Part shown: positions 16,752 to 25,189 of the stretch, piece after piece
Layout of the letters: the number at the start of each line of letters is the position of its first letter
Numbering within the stretch: the first letter of the stretch is position 1
NCBI RefSeq assembly: GCF_030518155.1
Contig: NZ_JAULRU010000569.1
Location: forward strand, 186,001 to 250,000
Length of the DNA stretch: 64,000 nucleotides
Origin: Gilvimarinus gilvus
GTDB lineage: Bacteria > Pseudomonadota > Gammaproteobacteria > Pseudomonadales > Cellvibrionaceae
Direction of reading: 5' to 3'
Translations under genes and position numbers: made by a program
The notes under the pieces: model-generated
Told to the model about the DNA's origin: nothing
The model's database searches: none
The model's input: only the letters and a program-made list of their open reading frames with translations

Positions 16752-17520
16752 AATATAAGATGAAGGGGTTATCCAGAGATGGGAAGCCCCTTTTTCGTTG
16801 TATCGCGACACAATGATAAACAACTCTTTAACTTTTAATATTGGGCTGAATCAACGTTTCCGCCTTTTTCTAACCCAGCGGCTGCGCAAAATATAAGATG
16901 AAGGGGTTATCCAGAGATGGGTAGCCCCTTTTTCGTTGCGCGACACAATGATCAACGACTCTTAATCTGTTAATCATTGGCTGAATCAACGATTCAGCCT
17001 AGTTCGAGCCAGCGGCTGCGCCAAATTGAAGATGAGGGGGTTATCCAGAGATGGGAAGCCCCTTTTTCGTTGTTGCGCGGCACAATGATCAACAACTCGT
17101 TAACTGTTAATCATTGGCTGAATCAACGATTCCGCCTAGTTCGAACCCAGCGGCTGCGCCAAATATAAGATGAAGGGGTTATCCAAAGATGGGTAGCCCC
17201 TTTTTCGTTGCGCGACACAATGATCAACGACTCTTAATCTGTTAATCACTGGCTGAATCAGCGATTCAGCCTAGTTCGAGCCCAGCGGCGGAGCCAAATA
17301 TAAGATGAAGGGGTTATCCAGAGATGGGTAGCCCCTTTTTCGTTGTTGCGCGACACAATGATCAACAACTCGTTAACTGTTAATCATTGGCTAAATCAGC
17401 GATTCAGCCTAGTTCGAGCCAGCGGCTGCGCCAAATTGAAGATGAAGGGGTTACTCAGAGATGGGTAGCCCCTTTTTCGTTGCGCGACACAATGATCAAC
17501 GACTCTTAACCTGTTAGTCA
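16752..17520 (+). repeat. Six-copy tandem array derived from tRNA-Asn 3' part plus terminator
   Basis: The terminator hairpin GGGGTTATCC...TAGCCCCTTTTT recurs at 16765, 16903, 17037, 17175, 17310 and 17447 (starts of the GGGG). Successive spacings are 138, 134, 138, 135 and 137 bases. Between terminators each unit keeps pieces of tRNA-Asn: the string ACTGTTAATCATTGG (anticodon loop) in several copies, and GTTCGAGCCCAGC plus an acceptor end and GCCA. The copy ending near 17294 differs from the true tRNA 3' end by one missing base. Two unit types alternate (CGTTGTTGCGCG...CAACAACTC versus CGTTGCGCGAC...CAACGACTC), giving a 272-273-base higher-order period. Each unit also holds small inverted repeats: CAATGAT/ATCATTG, and GGCTGAATC/GATTCAGCC with a 3-base loop at 16979-16999 and 17251-17271. 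Confidence 0.9.
16765..16795 (+). terminator. Rho-independent terminator of tRNA-Asn (repeat copy 1)
   Basis: A 7-base stem (GGGGTTA paired with the complementary GAAGCCCC side, one G-T pair and one mismatch) is followed by TTTTT. It is the first of six near-identical copies spaced about 136 bases apart. Confidence 0.8.
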
Positions 17521-17615
17521 TTGGGCAATAGCGCCTCAACCCAATAACGATAGAGCGCAATGGAGATTCGGCGCAGTTTTGAGGTGTTTATGGACTATCG
17601 GGGCCACCGATGCGT

Positions 17616-17686
17616 CTAGCAGCAACTGTGTTCTAGATTATGATGGGCTTATATGGCTCCCCCGATCTGAACACAGTTGCTGCTAG
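17616..17686. repeat. 18-bp perfect inverted repeat with 35-base loop
   Basis: CTAGCAGCAACTGTGTTC at 17616-17633 is exactly complementary to 17669-17686. The pair could form a long hairpin in the 220-base gap between the tRNA-derived array and ppnP. No T-run follows, so it is not a standard terminator, and no open frame lies inside. Confidence 0.85.
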
Positions 17687-17740
17687 CCAACCAAGTCAAT
17701 TTACGGTAGCCTTCGCGGCCTAATTTAAGAGGGTTTTTAC

Positions 17741-18022
17741 ATGTTTAATGTTAACAATTACTTCGACGGTAAAGTCGCGTCTATTGCGTTCCAAGGTGAA
17801 AAGCTGCCCGCTACAGTCGGTGTTATGGCTCCCGGCGACTATGAGTTTGGCACCAGTCAAAAAGAATATATGTCAGTGATCAGCGGTGCCTTAACGGTAA
17901 AACTGCCAGGCAGCGAACAGTGGGTTACCTATGCCGCAGGCGAGAGCTTTGAAGTCGAAGCCAATCAAAAATTTGGCGTTAAAGTAGCGGCAGATACAGC
18001 TTATATGTGCCTGTATGAGTAA
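17741..18022 (+). CDS. ppnP: Pyrimidine/purine nucleoside phosphorylase
   Basis: Small cupin-fold phosphorylase of 93 residues (formerly DUF1255) that splits purine and pyrimidine nucleosides to base and ribose-1-phosphate. The sequence follows the family from end to end: [36 protein letters not shown] and the C-terminal AYMCLYE. GAGGG lies eight to nine bases before the ATG. It stands alone downstream of the tRNA-Asn repeat and the long inverted repeat, and converges on the TAP-like hydrolase gene 20 bases away. Confidence 0.93.
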   Translation: MFNVNNYFDGKVASIAFQGEKLPATVGVMAPGDYEFGTSQKEYMSVISGALTVKLPGSEQWVTYAAGESFEVEANQKFGVKVAADTAYMCLYE

Positions 18023-18042
18023 GCAGTTTTTTTAAAGCCTTG

Positions 18043-19500
18043 TTAATTATCACAGGGCACAATGGCGTTTTTTGATCGACTGATAAAGCCTTCCAGTTGT
18101 GCCAAAGCGCAGGGACGGTTGCTCAATACTGAGTGGCCGGTTCCTGTAAAGACAGATAAAGCCACCTCAGGCCACTGTCGCTGAACTGCCTTAGCCCAGC
18201 GCAGCGGTGTGATTGCATCAAACTGGCCACCGACAACAGCGACCCTCTTTGGCACCTGTTCGGGCCAATCTAACGGCTCTATCGAGTCGCGCCAGTGCTG
18301 ACAAATTTGACCGCGCCACCCCGTCGCCATAAAAGGTTGCAGCCACGGGTAGGACTCAAACCCGCGCTGGTAATCTTCGTCCTTACCCAAGGGGTTATCG
18401 CGACAATCGACAGCGGCGTATGCACTGCCGGAAATATGCCCCGACTGCGCCAGTGACAGCTGCGTAAAACGCTCCAGCGGTTTGCGATGCCGGTTGGGGA
18501 CTGCCGCGATCGCATCAATCAATAGAGGCCAGCGGTGCCGATTGTACGCGGCGGCAAACGCGGAGTTTAGAAACCGCTCAGGCGTTAACCACACTGTTTC
18601 GGGCCAACCATCAAGAGTCACTACAAGATCGAGGGGGCGGTGTTGCAGCTGGCGCAAACTCGCCCGCAGTAATTCGACAAAATTTTTATCATTCAACGGC
18701 AAGCCATTAAAGTGATTGCGCCAGACATCAAGGCAACCCGCCTCTGTACGACAGGCTTGCGCGAGCTGTTGAATACTGCCCCCTAAAAGCTCCGGCGCCG
18801 ACAAAACACCGCCAAATCCTGGCGGGTAAGCAGAGTCCAACACCATAGATTCAAGTCCCTGACTGCCCACCAGCTCAATTGCCAGCCTTGATCCATATGA
18901 CACACCCAACACATGCCAGTGCTCTACCCCCATGGTTTGCACAAGCGCGCGTATATCAGCCGCATTTTGTCGTGTTCCGTAAGCGTTTATGTTTAAGGTA
19001 TCGGACTGATTAATACAACGCAGTAAAGCTTGATCGGGATTATCAATACGGTGCTGACGATAAGGCGTCGCCGCTAAAAGCTTGCGCCGTGCGCGTTGGT
19101 ACCCTAAGCAAATGTCGCCACTTCCGCGACGATTCAATAAAATTAAATCGCGCTTTAGTCCAGCCTGCTCCGCAAACCCCAGCCAGTGCTGCATACCAGA
19201 AACACTAAAATCCAAACGGTAACCCGGCCCACCCTGCAAATAAACCAAAGGCTCTCGACTTTTATCATTACCAAGGTACTGAACCACTCGCACCGGCAAT
19301 CGATCTACATTATTAGGCAGCACGAGAGTAGCGCACTGCACTTGCTTCGACATAGCAGGATCGCAATCGTGTTGAAGTATTTGGTAATCCTCGGCTATGC
19401 TTCCACTAGAGCCGTCTGCCTTCTTATCTGCACAGCCCACCGTCACCAAAACCAAGGTTAATAGAACCGCAACAAAACCCGCCCGCCGCTTCGCAAGCAT
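18043..19500 (-). CDS. Exported alpha/beta hydrolase, TAP-like (peptidase S33 family)
   Basis: Predicted lipoprotein hydrolase of 485 residues. The signal sequence (MLAKRRAGFVAVLLTLVLVT) ends in VGC, a plausible but non-canonical lipobox. The fold shows LNRRGSG (oxyanion hole), GVSYGSRLAIE (nucleophile Ser), and the C-terminal TAP-like part with GGQFDAITP (Asp) and GTGHSVL (His). Relatives are tripeptidyl aminopeptidases and proline iminopeptidase-like enzymes that clip peptides in the periplasm. I use the ATG at 19498-19500, which forms a TAATG junction with the upstream pseudouridine synthase gene, rather than an ATG 20 codons earlier. Confidence 0.82.
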   Translation of the reverse strand: MLAKRRAGFVAVLLTLVLVTVGCADKKADGSSGSIAEDYQILQHDCDPAMSKQVQCATLVLPNNVDRLPVRVVQYLGNDKSREPLVYLQGGPGYRLDFSVSGMQHWLGFAEQAGLKRDLILLNRRGSGDICLGYQRARRKLLAATPYRQHRIDNPDQALLRCINQSDTLNINAYGTRQNAADIRALVQTMGVEHWHVLGVSYGSRLAIELVGSQGLESMVLDSAYPPGFGGVLSAPELLGGSIQQLAQACRTEAGCLDVWRNHFNGLPLNDKNFVELLRASLRQLQHRPLDLVVTLDGWPETVWLTPERFLNSAFAAAYNRHRWPLLIDAIAAVPNRHRKPLERFTQLSLAQSGHISGSAYAAVDCRDNPLGKDEDYQRGFESYPWLQPFMATGWRGQICQHWRDSIEPLDWPEQVPKRVAVVGGQFDAITPLRWAKAVQRQWPEVALSVFTGTGHSVLSNRPCALAQLEGFISRSKNAIVPCDN

Positions 19501-20174
19501 TAGCAAGACGGCCATAGTAAGTTCCCAGCCTCGCCGATTTCTTCGAGTACTCGCAGACATGCCTCACCCAGGAAAAGCTGACCCGATTGCGGTAAACACC
19601 GAAAAAAGTGCGACTCGCCGGCGAGTTCAAACGCCAGTTGATAAGCGTGCAAATACACCCGATCGGCAGGTTCAGCGCCATAGAGCGTATCGCCGATAAT
19701 AGGGGCGCCAATACTTTTCATTGCGACTCGTATTTGATGGGTTTTACCGGTTTTTGGCTTCACGCATTGAAGCCGAATGCCAGGAGCCAAAGAACGCGAC
19801 AGATAAGCTGTGCGAGCGGCATTATCCGTACTGCGCAGCAACTTCCATGCACCGCGACGAGCCGGCGCCATATCACCCACAATACGACCTTGTTTTTTAA
19901 GTGGCTTCTTACGACTTAAGGCTAGATACACCTTCTCTACTTCGCCTTGTGCGAACTGCCGGCACAGCTCTCGGTTAGCCATCTGGGTTTTGGCCATAAC
20001 CAGCAGGCCGGACGTAACCTTGTCCAACCGGTGTACCGGGTAAAGCTCATCAAGACCGAGGTTTGCCTTGACACTTTGGAACAGTCCCGGCACTGCGTTA
20101 TCAGTGTGAAAGTCGATCCCGGCGTGCTTATGCACGACCAGAACACTCTCATTTTGCCAAATGACGTCAAACAT
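19500..20174 (-). CDS. RluA-family pseudouridine synthase
   Basis: Compact RluA-type RNA pseudouridine synthase of 224 residues, without an S4 domain, resembling the subfamily of small RluA relatives whose RNA target is not settled. The catalytic motif LYPVHRLDKVTSGLLVMAK (Asp near 49) and the KPKTGKTHQIRVAMKSIGAPIIGD block are intact. Its TAA shares one base with the ATG of the downstream hydrolase gene. Confidence 0.85.
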   Translation of the reverse strand: MFDVIWQNESVLVVHKHAGIDFHTDNAVPGLFQSVKANLGLDELYPVHRLDKVTSGLLVMAKTQMANRELCRQFAQGEVEKVYLALSRKKPLKKQGRIVGDMAPARRGAWKLLRSTDNAARTAYLSRSLAPGIRLQCVKPKTGKTHQIRVAMKSIGAPIIGDTLYGAEPADRVYLHAYQLAFELAGESHFFRCLPQSGQLFLGEACLRVLEEIGEAGNLLWPSC

Positions 20175-20690
20175 CTTATTACTCTTGTCGGTATCAAAAT
20201 ATCGTCTAAGTGCCAGAAAAACTAAGCAGAGGCTGGCCAGTCAGAATTCAGGTGTTACACTTTACATGGGTGTCCGTACGCCAAAGCGCGCCCTCGGTGC
20301 ACTGCATAATCCCGGCCAGGGGATGCTTGTAGGCATCATCGCAGAGAACGCAATACCGGAACATAGAAACGGGAAACGCACAGGCTTTGAATCGAGCACA
20401 AGGACAGCGCCAACGAAGCTTAAAAGCAACCTGAGAGCGTCCGCTCGATGCTCCACCGAAAATCTTACACGCCCTAGTTCCGCGTGGCATGGTGATTCTG
20501 CTCAACTTTATGCGCTTGGCGGCGGGCACCTTATCATTTGTGTAAACATACCCATGCTCGCAACGCTCTACCAACCCCGACAATCACCCCTGCCATTCCA
20601 TAAAGTTGGTTATTTTTCTCTTTACCGCTTTAATGGTCGCTCGACTGGCGTAAAATACCGCTACTCGTTCTCCGCCAACAGCACAAGCCC
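20175..20690. other. Intergenic region without a convincing gene
   Basis: These 516 bases lie between divergently read genes. Open frames exist on both strands, the longest overlapping each other, but none has a good ribosome site or a sequence I recognise. A minus-strand frame (about 20248-20488 from an internal ATG) is rich in cysteine, with CPC, CVLC and two further Cys, and could be a remnant. The promoters of both flanking genes must be here. Confidence 0.4.
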
Positions 20691-21290
20691 ATGGATTATA
20701 CCGAACAGCACAAAAAACGCCTGAGCTATATGCCCTGGTTATATTTCCGCTTAAAAACCATGCATCTGGAGTGGGCCCATCCATGGCAAAACGATATTCA
20801 ACAAACTCTGATGGCAATGGAAACCATCTCTATAGGCAAAAATGTATTTATTGCTCCTGAGGCCAATATATTCGCAGAGCCTGGCCGTGCAATAGAAATT
20901 GGCGATAATAGCTATATTGCCGCGGATGTAACCCTGCATGGCCCTGTGCGTATTGGTCAAAACGTTTCCATAAACCATCACTCCACGCTCGATGGTGGCA
21001 GCGCAGGTATTGATATTGCCGACCATTGTCGTATTGCGGCCTACAGCCATCTGTACGCTTTCAACCACGGCCTTAAGGCCGGTAGGTTGATCAGTGAGCA
21101 ACCCGTAAAGTCGCGTGGGATAGCGCTGGAGCGCGATGTTTGGCTTGGCAGCCACACGGGTGTCACAGATGGCGTAACAATGGCAGAGGGCTCGGTAGCC
21201 GGCATGAACAGCGTTGTCACCTGCAATGTCCCCGCCTACACCATTGTCGCGGGTAATCCGGCGCGACCTATTGGCAAACGAGAACTCTAA
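20691..21290 (+). CDS. Hexapeptide-repeat acyltransferase
   Basis: Left-handed beta-helix acyltransferase of 199 residues, related to maltose/galactoside O-acetyltransferases. Hexapeptide coils run from about residue 45 to 190 (IGKNVFIAPEAN, IGDNSYIAADV, IGQNVSINHHS, IADHCRIAAYS, VWLGSHTGVTDGVTMAEGSVAG, VVAGNPARPIG). A His in the AFNHG loop is the likely catalytic base. The N-terminal segment (about 45 residues, aromatic and basic) differs from classic MAT enzymes. Acceptor unknown; a surface glycan is plausible. Its stop is five bases from the convergent gspB stop. Confidence 0.82.
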   Translation: MDYTEQHKKRLSYMPWLYFRLKTMHLEWAHPWQNDIQQTLMAMETISIGKNVFIAPEANIFAEPGRAIEIGDNSYIAADVTLHGPVRIGQNVSINHHSTLDGGSAGIDIADHCRIAAYSHLYAFNHGLKAGRLISEQPVKSRGIALERDVWLGSHTGVTDGVTMAEGSVAGMNSVVTCNVPAYTIVAGNPARPIGKREL

Positions 21291-21295
21291 GATGA

Positions 21296-22138
21296 TTACA
21301 TATTCACCCAACTAGACAGGGCTTTGAGTGTAAAACGATGCTGGCCTGAGCGCAGTATAATACCATCGGCTTGCACAGCCTCTAACGTAATACCCTGGCT
21401 CACAGACTCCCCTTCACGCCAAATGCGCCCGTTTATCACCACTGAACTATCGCCGGCAGGATTGTAGTTATGCGCGGCGTACATAAGTGTGGGCACTGAG
21501 TTTTGCACGGCAAGCGGCAGGCTACGCACTCCGCCGATCTGTTCAAACGGCTTTTCAGCGGCCGCAATGGTTCCTGTCATAGACGCTGGAACCTCAGGTG
21601 CTTCGGCCGGCGTAGGCGCCTCTTCTTGCGTTTGCTGGTAAAGCGCCATTACCTCATCATTAACAGACGTATCGGACAACGCCTCGTCCTTGCTCACAAC
21701 GGCCGGCTCGGGCGCAGACACTGGTGGCGATATTTCACTGTAAGCCTCTCCGACCATGGCTAAAGTGCCTACGGAGGTCACCATAACCTCAGGCGCCGGC
21801 GTCTCATTGCTTTTTGCAGGCTTTATGTCCTCTATCGGCGCTTCAGTCTTTGACGCGTCGTCAGGTTCCGGCTGCGGGTTCGGGGTATCTTTAGAGGGAC
21901 TCGCTAACCGCTCAGTTACCACTGGTGGCAACTCAGGCGCAGGCGTATCCTCGGTTGACAATAACCACGCTAGAGCACCGGCCAAAATCACAACCAATAC
22001 GGCCAACAGTACGACGAAAAATTTGCCCAGACCTGTAGACGCAACCTGAATAGTGGCGGTTGAATCGATCCCCGCCGGTTTATGCGATTGCTCTCGATCA
22101 CGATCGGCCTTACGTAATGCTTCTAATAGCAAAGACAT
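21296..22138 (-). CDS. gspB: Type II secretion assembly protein GspB
   Basis: Inner-membrane protein of 280 residues that works with GspA to place the type II secretion secretin through peptidoglycan. The N-terminus MSLLLEALRKADRDRE is the typical GspB cytoplasmic motif; one transmembrane helix spans about residues 36-59, followed by a long Pro/Glu-rich linker and a C-terminal T2SSB domain (VINGRIWREGESVSQGITLEAVQADGIILR shape). It starts at a TAATG junction with gspA. The rest of the type II operon is not in the window. Confidence 0.9.
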   Translation of the reverse strand: MSLLLEALRKADRDREQSHKPAGIDSTATIQVASTGLGKFFVVLLAVLVVILAGALAWLLSTEDTPAPELPPVVTERLASPSKDTPNPQPEPDDASKTEAPIEDIKPAKSNETPAPEVMVTSVGTLAMVGEAYSEISPPVSAPEPAVVSKDEALSDTSVNDEVMALYQQTQEEAPTPAEAPEVPASMTGTIAAAEKPFEQIGGVRSLPLAVQNSVPTLMYAAHNYNPAGDSSVVINGRIWREGESVSQGITLEAVQADGIILRSGQHRFTLKALSSWVNM

Positions 22139-23796
22139 TACCAGTCCCCCTCAACCATTAAGGTCGTATCTATACCCAACCGTTCGTTGAGTCTGAGTAT
22201 CGTTTGCTGACCGAGAATACCGTCTACAGTAAGGCCACTATTGCGCTGAAATATTTTTAACCGGGCGGCTAACGCACTGTTAAACCGATCGTCCGTGAGC
22301 GGTCGCTGCTGCTCATCAATGCGAGCAAAAGCGTTGCTCAACCAGTGCACAAGTGGTCCGCTGTCACCCAGCCCTACTGACGCCCCCTTTTGATAACCTG
22401 GCGGGCGGCGCCACAGATAAATAGTTTGCCCGCGCCACAGCGCGCCCAGCTCAGCCAGAGCTACGCTGTGCTGCGTACCGTCGCGATCTATGACGAGCGC
22501 CTGCGATGACGTCAAGCCAACCACCAGAACATAAGCATGAAACTTATCGGGCGTGATCACAGACAGTAACGCGGGCCTGTTCAGCTCTGCCAGCTGCTGC
22601 CAAGTATCGTAATGCTCTACTTCACAGATTGCCGCATCGCTGCCACTTGTGAAGCAAGTCAAAGGATTATCAAAGCCACTGTAACCGGCCAGCTGAGCTT
22701 GGGCATCAGACAAGCGGCGTATTAAATAACCAGGCGCCTTCTGTGTACCACCTACAATTGCCTGCTGGGGGGGGCTCCCCACCCCAGCGAGTTGCTGGCC
22801 GGGACTTTGACGGTCGGGGCTTTGTTTTTCGGGAATACGTTGTTCGGCACTGGGGGGAGTGGTCTCCAGGTCGTTATCGACTGTTTGTTGCCACAGTAAA
22901 AGCGCAACTGACAGAACCGCTACCAGCGCCAGAGCTAAGCTGAGCCAGCGCCAGAGCCCAGAGAAATCGTGGCGCGCACCTTCAGAGCTACCACTCACTT
23001 CACGGCGAGCTAGAGATAAAATTTTGCCATCCACACGCTCCTTGTTGTGTCCGTACAATCCAACCAGAGCACGCTCACACAAAATGTTGATACGTCTGGG
23101 TATACCGCCACTGTAGCTATGAATTTTTCTAACAATTGCGTCGGGGAAAGGGTTGTTTGCTCCACTTAAACCTGCGACCTGCAAGCGATGCCCAATATAG
23201 GCGCGGGTTTCGGCAAGCGACAATGGATTTAAATGAAATCGGGCGGTAATGCGCTGAGATAACTGTCGCAGGCGCGGTTGAGCCAGCAGACGGTTAAGTT
23301 CGGGCTGTCCGACCAGAATGATTTGTAGAAGCTTTTCGGTGTTAGTTTCGAGGTTCGTCAACAGTCGTATCTGCTCCAACGCTTCTGGCGACAGCAGTTG
23401 TGCTTCGTCAATGAGAAGTACCGTATGACGATTGCGGCTGTGGTTTTCCAGCAGGTAGCGGTGCAGCGTGTCAGTCAACTTCTTGACACTGGGCGCAGCG
23501 CGGTCGTACTCAGCACCCAGTTCATCGCAGATCATCTGCAGCATCTCAGGTACTTCTGCCATAGGATTAAACACCATGGCAAGGTCAGTATGTTCCGGTA
23601 ACTGCTCCAACAAAGAGCGAATAATGGTGGTTTTACCGGTTCCTACTTCACCGGTAAGCAGCACAAATCCGCCGCCTGTCACGCCATACAACAGATGCGC
23701 AAGCGCTTCTTTATGCTGCTCGCTCATGTACAGGTAGCGCGGGTTTACCGCAATTGAAAAAGCGGGCTCTTTTAATCCAAAATACTGGTGATACAT
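22138..23796 (-). CDS. gspA: Type II secretion ATPase GspA/ExeA
   Basis: Bitopic ATPase of 552 residues. The cytoplasmic AAA+ module begins with MYHQYFGLKEPAFSI and shows Walker A (LLTGEVGTGKTTI) and Walker B (TVLLIDEAQLL). A transmembrane helix lies near residue 280 (WLSLALALVAVLSVALLLW). The periplasmic part has a Gln/Ser/Pro-rich linker, a region reminiscent of an inactive C39-like peptidase domain (PALLSVITPDKFHAYVLVVG), and a C-terminal peptidoglycan-binding domain (FQRNSGLTVDGILGQQTILRLN). The start is the ATG at 23794-23796; seven upstream residues are unlikely. It follows rlmD by 43 bases and is coupled to gspB. Confidence 0.92.
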   Translation of the reverse strand: MYHQYFGLKEPAFSIAVNPRYLYMSEQHKEALAHLLYGVTGGGFVLLTGEVGTGKTTIIRSLLEQLPEHTDLAMVFNPMAEVPEMLQMICDELGAEYDRAAPSVKKLTDTLHRYLLENHSRNRHTVLLIDEAQLLSPEALEQIRLLTNLETNTEKLLQIILVGQPELNRLLAQPRLRQLSQRITARFHLNPLSLAETRAYIGHRLQVAGLSGANNPFPDAIVRKIHSYSGGIPRRINILCERALVGLYGHNKERVDGKILSLARREVSGSSEGARHDFSGLWRWLSLALALVAVLSVALLLWQQTVDNDLETTPPSAEQRIPEKQSPDRQSPGQQLAGVGSPPQQAIVGGTQKAPGYLIRRLSDAQAQLAGYSGFDNPLTCFTSGSDAAICEVEHYDTWQQLAELNRPALLSVITPDKFHAYVLVVGLTSSQALVIDRDGTQHSVALAELGALWRGQTIYLWRRPPGYQKGASVGLGDSGPLVHWLSNAFARIDEQQRPLTDDRFNSALAARLKIFQRNSGLTVDGILGQQTILRLNERLGIDTTLMVEGDW

Positions 23797-23839
23797 GGCA
23801 TCTGACCATCCCAACACGATGGCACGATCATACCTACTT

Positions 23840-25189
23840 TTAACCGCGAGTAAACAGGGCCATCGTTTCCACGTGGGAAGTGTGCGGAAACATCTCCATA
23901 ATTCCGAGGCTTTGCAGGCTAAAGCCTGCGTCTGTCAAGCTGCGGGCATCCCGGGCCAGCGTTGAGGGATTACAAGATACATAAAGAATTCGCTTGGCCG
24001 CCGTGTGAGGCAACTGCTTGCATGCCTCCAGAGCACCGGCTCGTGGCGGATCCAGCAACACTGCAGCGAAATTTCCTATGCGCTTTTGCAGAGATTTAAG
24101 CGAGTGCTGCTCCAGGTCACATGCCATAAATTCGACGTTATCCAATTTATTAGCGACAGCATTCTCGCGGCCACGCGCAACCATGCTCGCAATGGCTTCA
24201 ACCCCTACAACACGTCCTGCACGCTTTGCCAACGGCAGAGTAAAGTTACCAATCCCGCAAAACAAATCGACAACTGTCTCTGCCGCGCTTGGTGCCAACA
24301 GACGCATCGCCTGATCCACCATCGCCTGATTTACCTCGCAGTTGACTTGGGTAAAGTCCAGAGGGTGGAACGCAAGCTTTAACGCGCCGCATTCGAGCTC
24401 TAACGTGAGCCTCGGGTCGGTTGACGCTCCAGTGATTGTCGTTAAGCACTGATTGTCAGGGCTAAGCCAGAGCTTGCATTGAAACTCTCGCTCGAACGCT
24501 TGCAGCGCTTCTTGGGCATGCGCTTTGATCGGCCGGGTGTGACGCATTACCACACCGGTTTCACCCTCAGCTTGAATGAGCTCAATATGACTCACGGCTT
24601 TCAGGTCATATTTTTGCAGTAAGCTTCGCAGCGGCTGCAACAAACGCTGCATCGTTTTCGGCAATACCGGGCACTCACTAATATTAACCAATTGACTGTC
24701 GGCTTGGCGTCGAAACCCGAAACTCAACTTCCCGGCCTTATCAAACTTGACCGCCAGCCGGGCACGAGCGCGATAGTGCCAGGGCGCCATAACAATTGGC
24801 TTGAGCTGCTGAGACGGGGCGCGAACACCTGCTCGCGTCAACTGCTCAAGTACCGCATTGTGCTTTATCAGCAGCTGAGTCCCGGAGTCTGCGTGTTGTA
24901 ACTGGCACCCTCCACATTGACCGAAGTGTTTGCAATATGGCGCAACCCGTTGCGGTGAAGGGGTTATGACGTTTATGGTACGCGCTTCACTATAGCGAGA
25001 CTGACGATGGGTCCATTTTGCCTCTACCTGCTCGCCATCCAGAGCACCGCTAACAAATACTGCCTGCCCCTTATGCTTTGCTAAACCGCGACCATCATGA
25101 ATATAGCCTTTGACATCGAGGCTGACGATTTCGCTGGAATTGGCCACCGGGCTGCGCTGAGGGCCACGGCGTGAGCGACGGGACTTCAT
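23840..25189 (-). CDS. rlmD: 23S rRNA (uracil-1939-C5)-methyltransferase
   Basis: Methylates U1939 of 23S rRNA. An N-terminal TRAM domain (about residues 20-75) is followed by the Fe-S cysteine set (CKHFGQCGGCQLQH), the SAM-binding VVDLFCGIGNFTLPLA, and the catalytic cysteine motif LYVSCNPSTLARD near the end. The 449 residues match RlmD/RumA. Its ATG overlaps the cysM stop by four bases (ATGA), so the two are translationally coupled. Confidence 0.95.
   Translation of the reverse strand: MKSRRSRRGPQRSPVANSSEIVSLDVKGYIHDGRGLAKHKGQAVFVSGALDGEQVEAKWTHRQSRYSEARTINVITPSPQRVAPYCKHFGQCGGCQLQHADSGTQLLIKHNAVLEQLTRAGVRAPSQQLKPIVMAPWHYRARARLAVKFDKAGKLSFGFRRQADSQLVNISECPVLPKTMQRLLQPLRSLLQKYDLKAVSHIELIQAEGETGVVMRHTRPIKAHAQEALQAFEREFQCKLWLSPDNQCLTTITGASTDPRLTLELECGALKLAFHPLDFTQVNCEVNQAMVDQAMRLLAPSAAETVVDLFCGIGNFTLPLAKRAGRVVGVEAIASMVARGRENAVANKLDNVEFMACDLEQHSLKSLQKRIGNFAAVLLDPPRAGALEACKQLPHTAAKRILYVSCNPSTLARDARSLTDAGFSLQSLGIMEMFPHTSHVETMALFTRG

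Noticed and set aside
16977-17168. Open frame of 63 codons inside the tRNA-derived repeats
   Set aside because: It is created by the repeat sequence, has no ribosome site and is not kept in frame in the other units.
16752-17520. CRISPR array
   Set aside because: Units are about 136 bases with related sequence throughout and contain terminators and tRNA fragments; there are no short repeats with unique spacers and no cas genes.
17616-17686. Integron attC site or transposon end
   Set aside because: The arms are fully complementary without the extra-helical bases and GTTRRRY core of attC, and there is no recombinase or transposase gene nearby.
20161-20724. 187-codon plus-strand frame
   Set aside because: It lacks a start signal, has no recognisable family, and overlaps the acyltransferase start.
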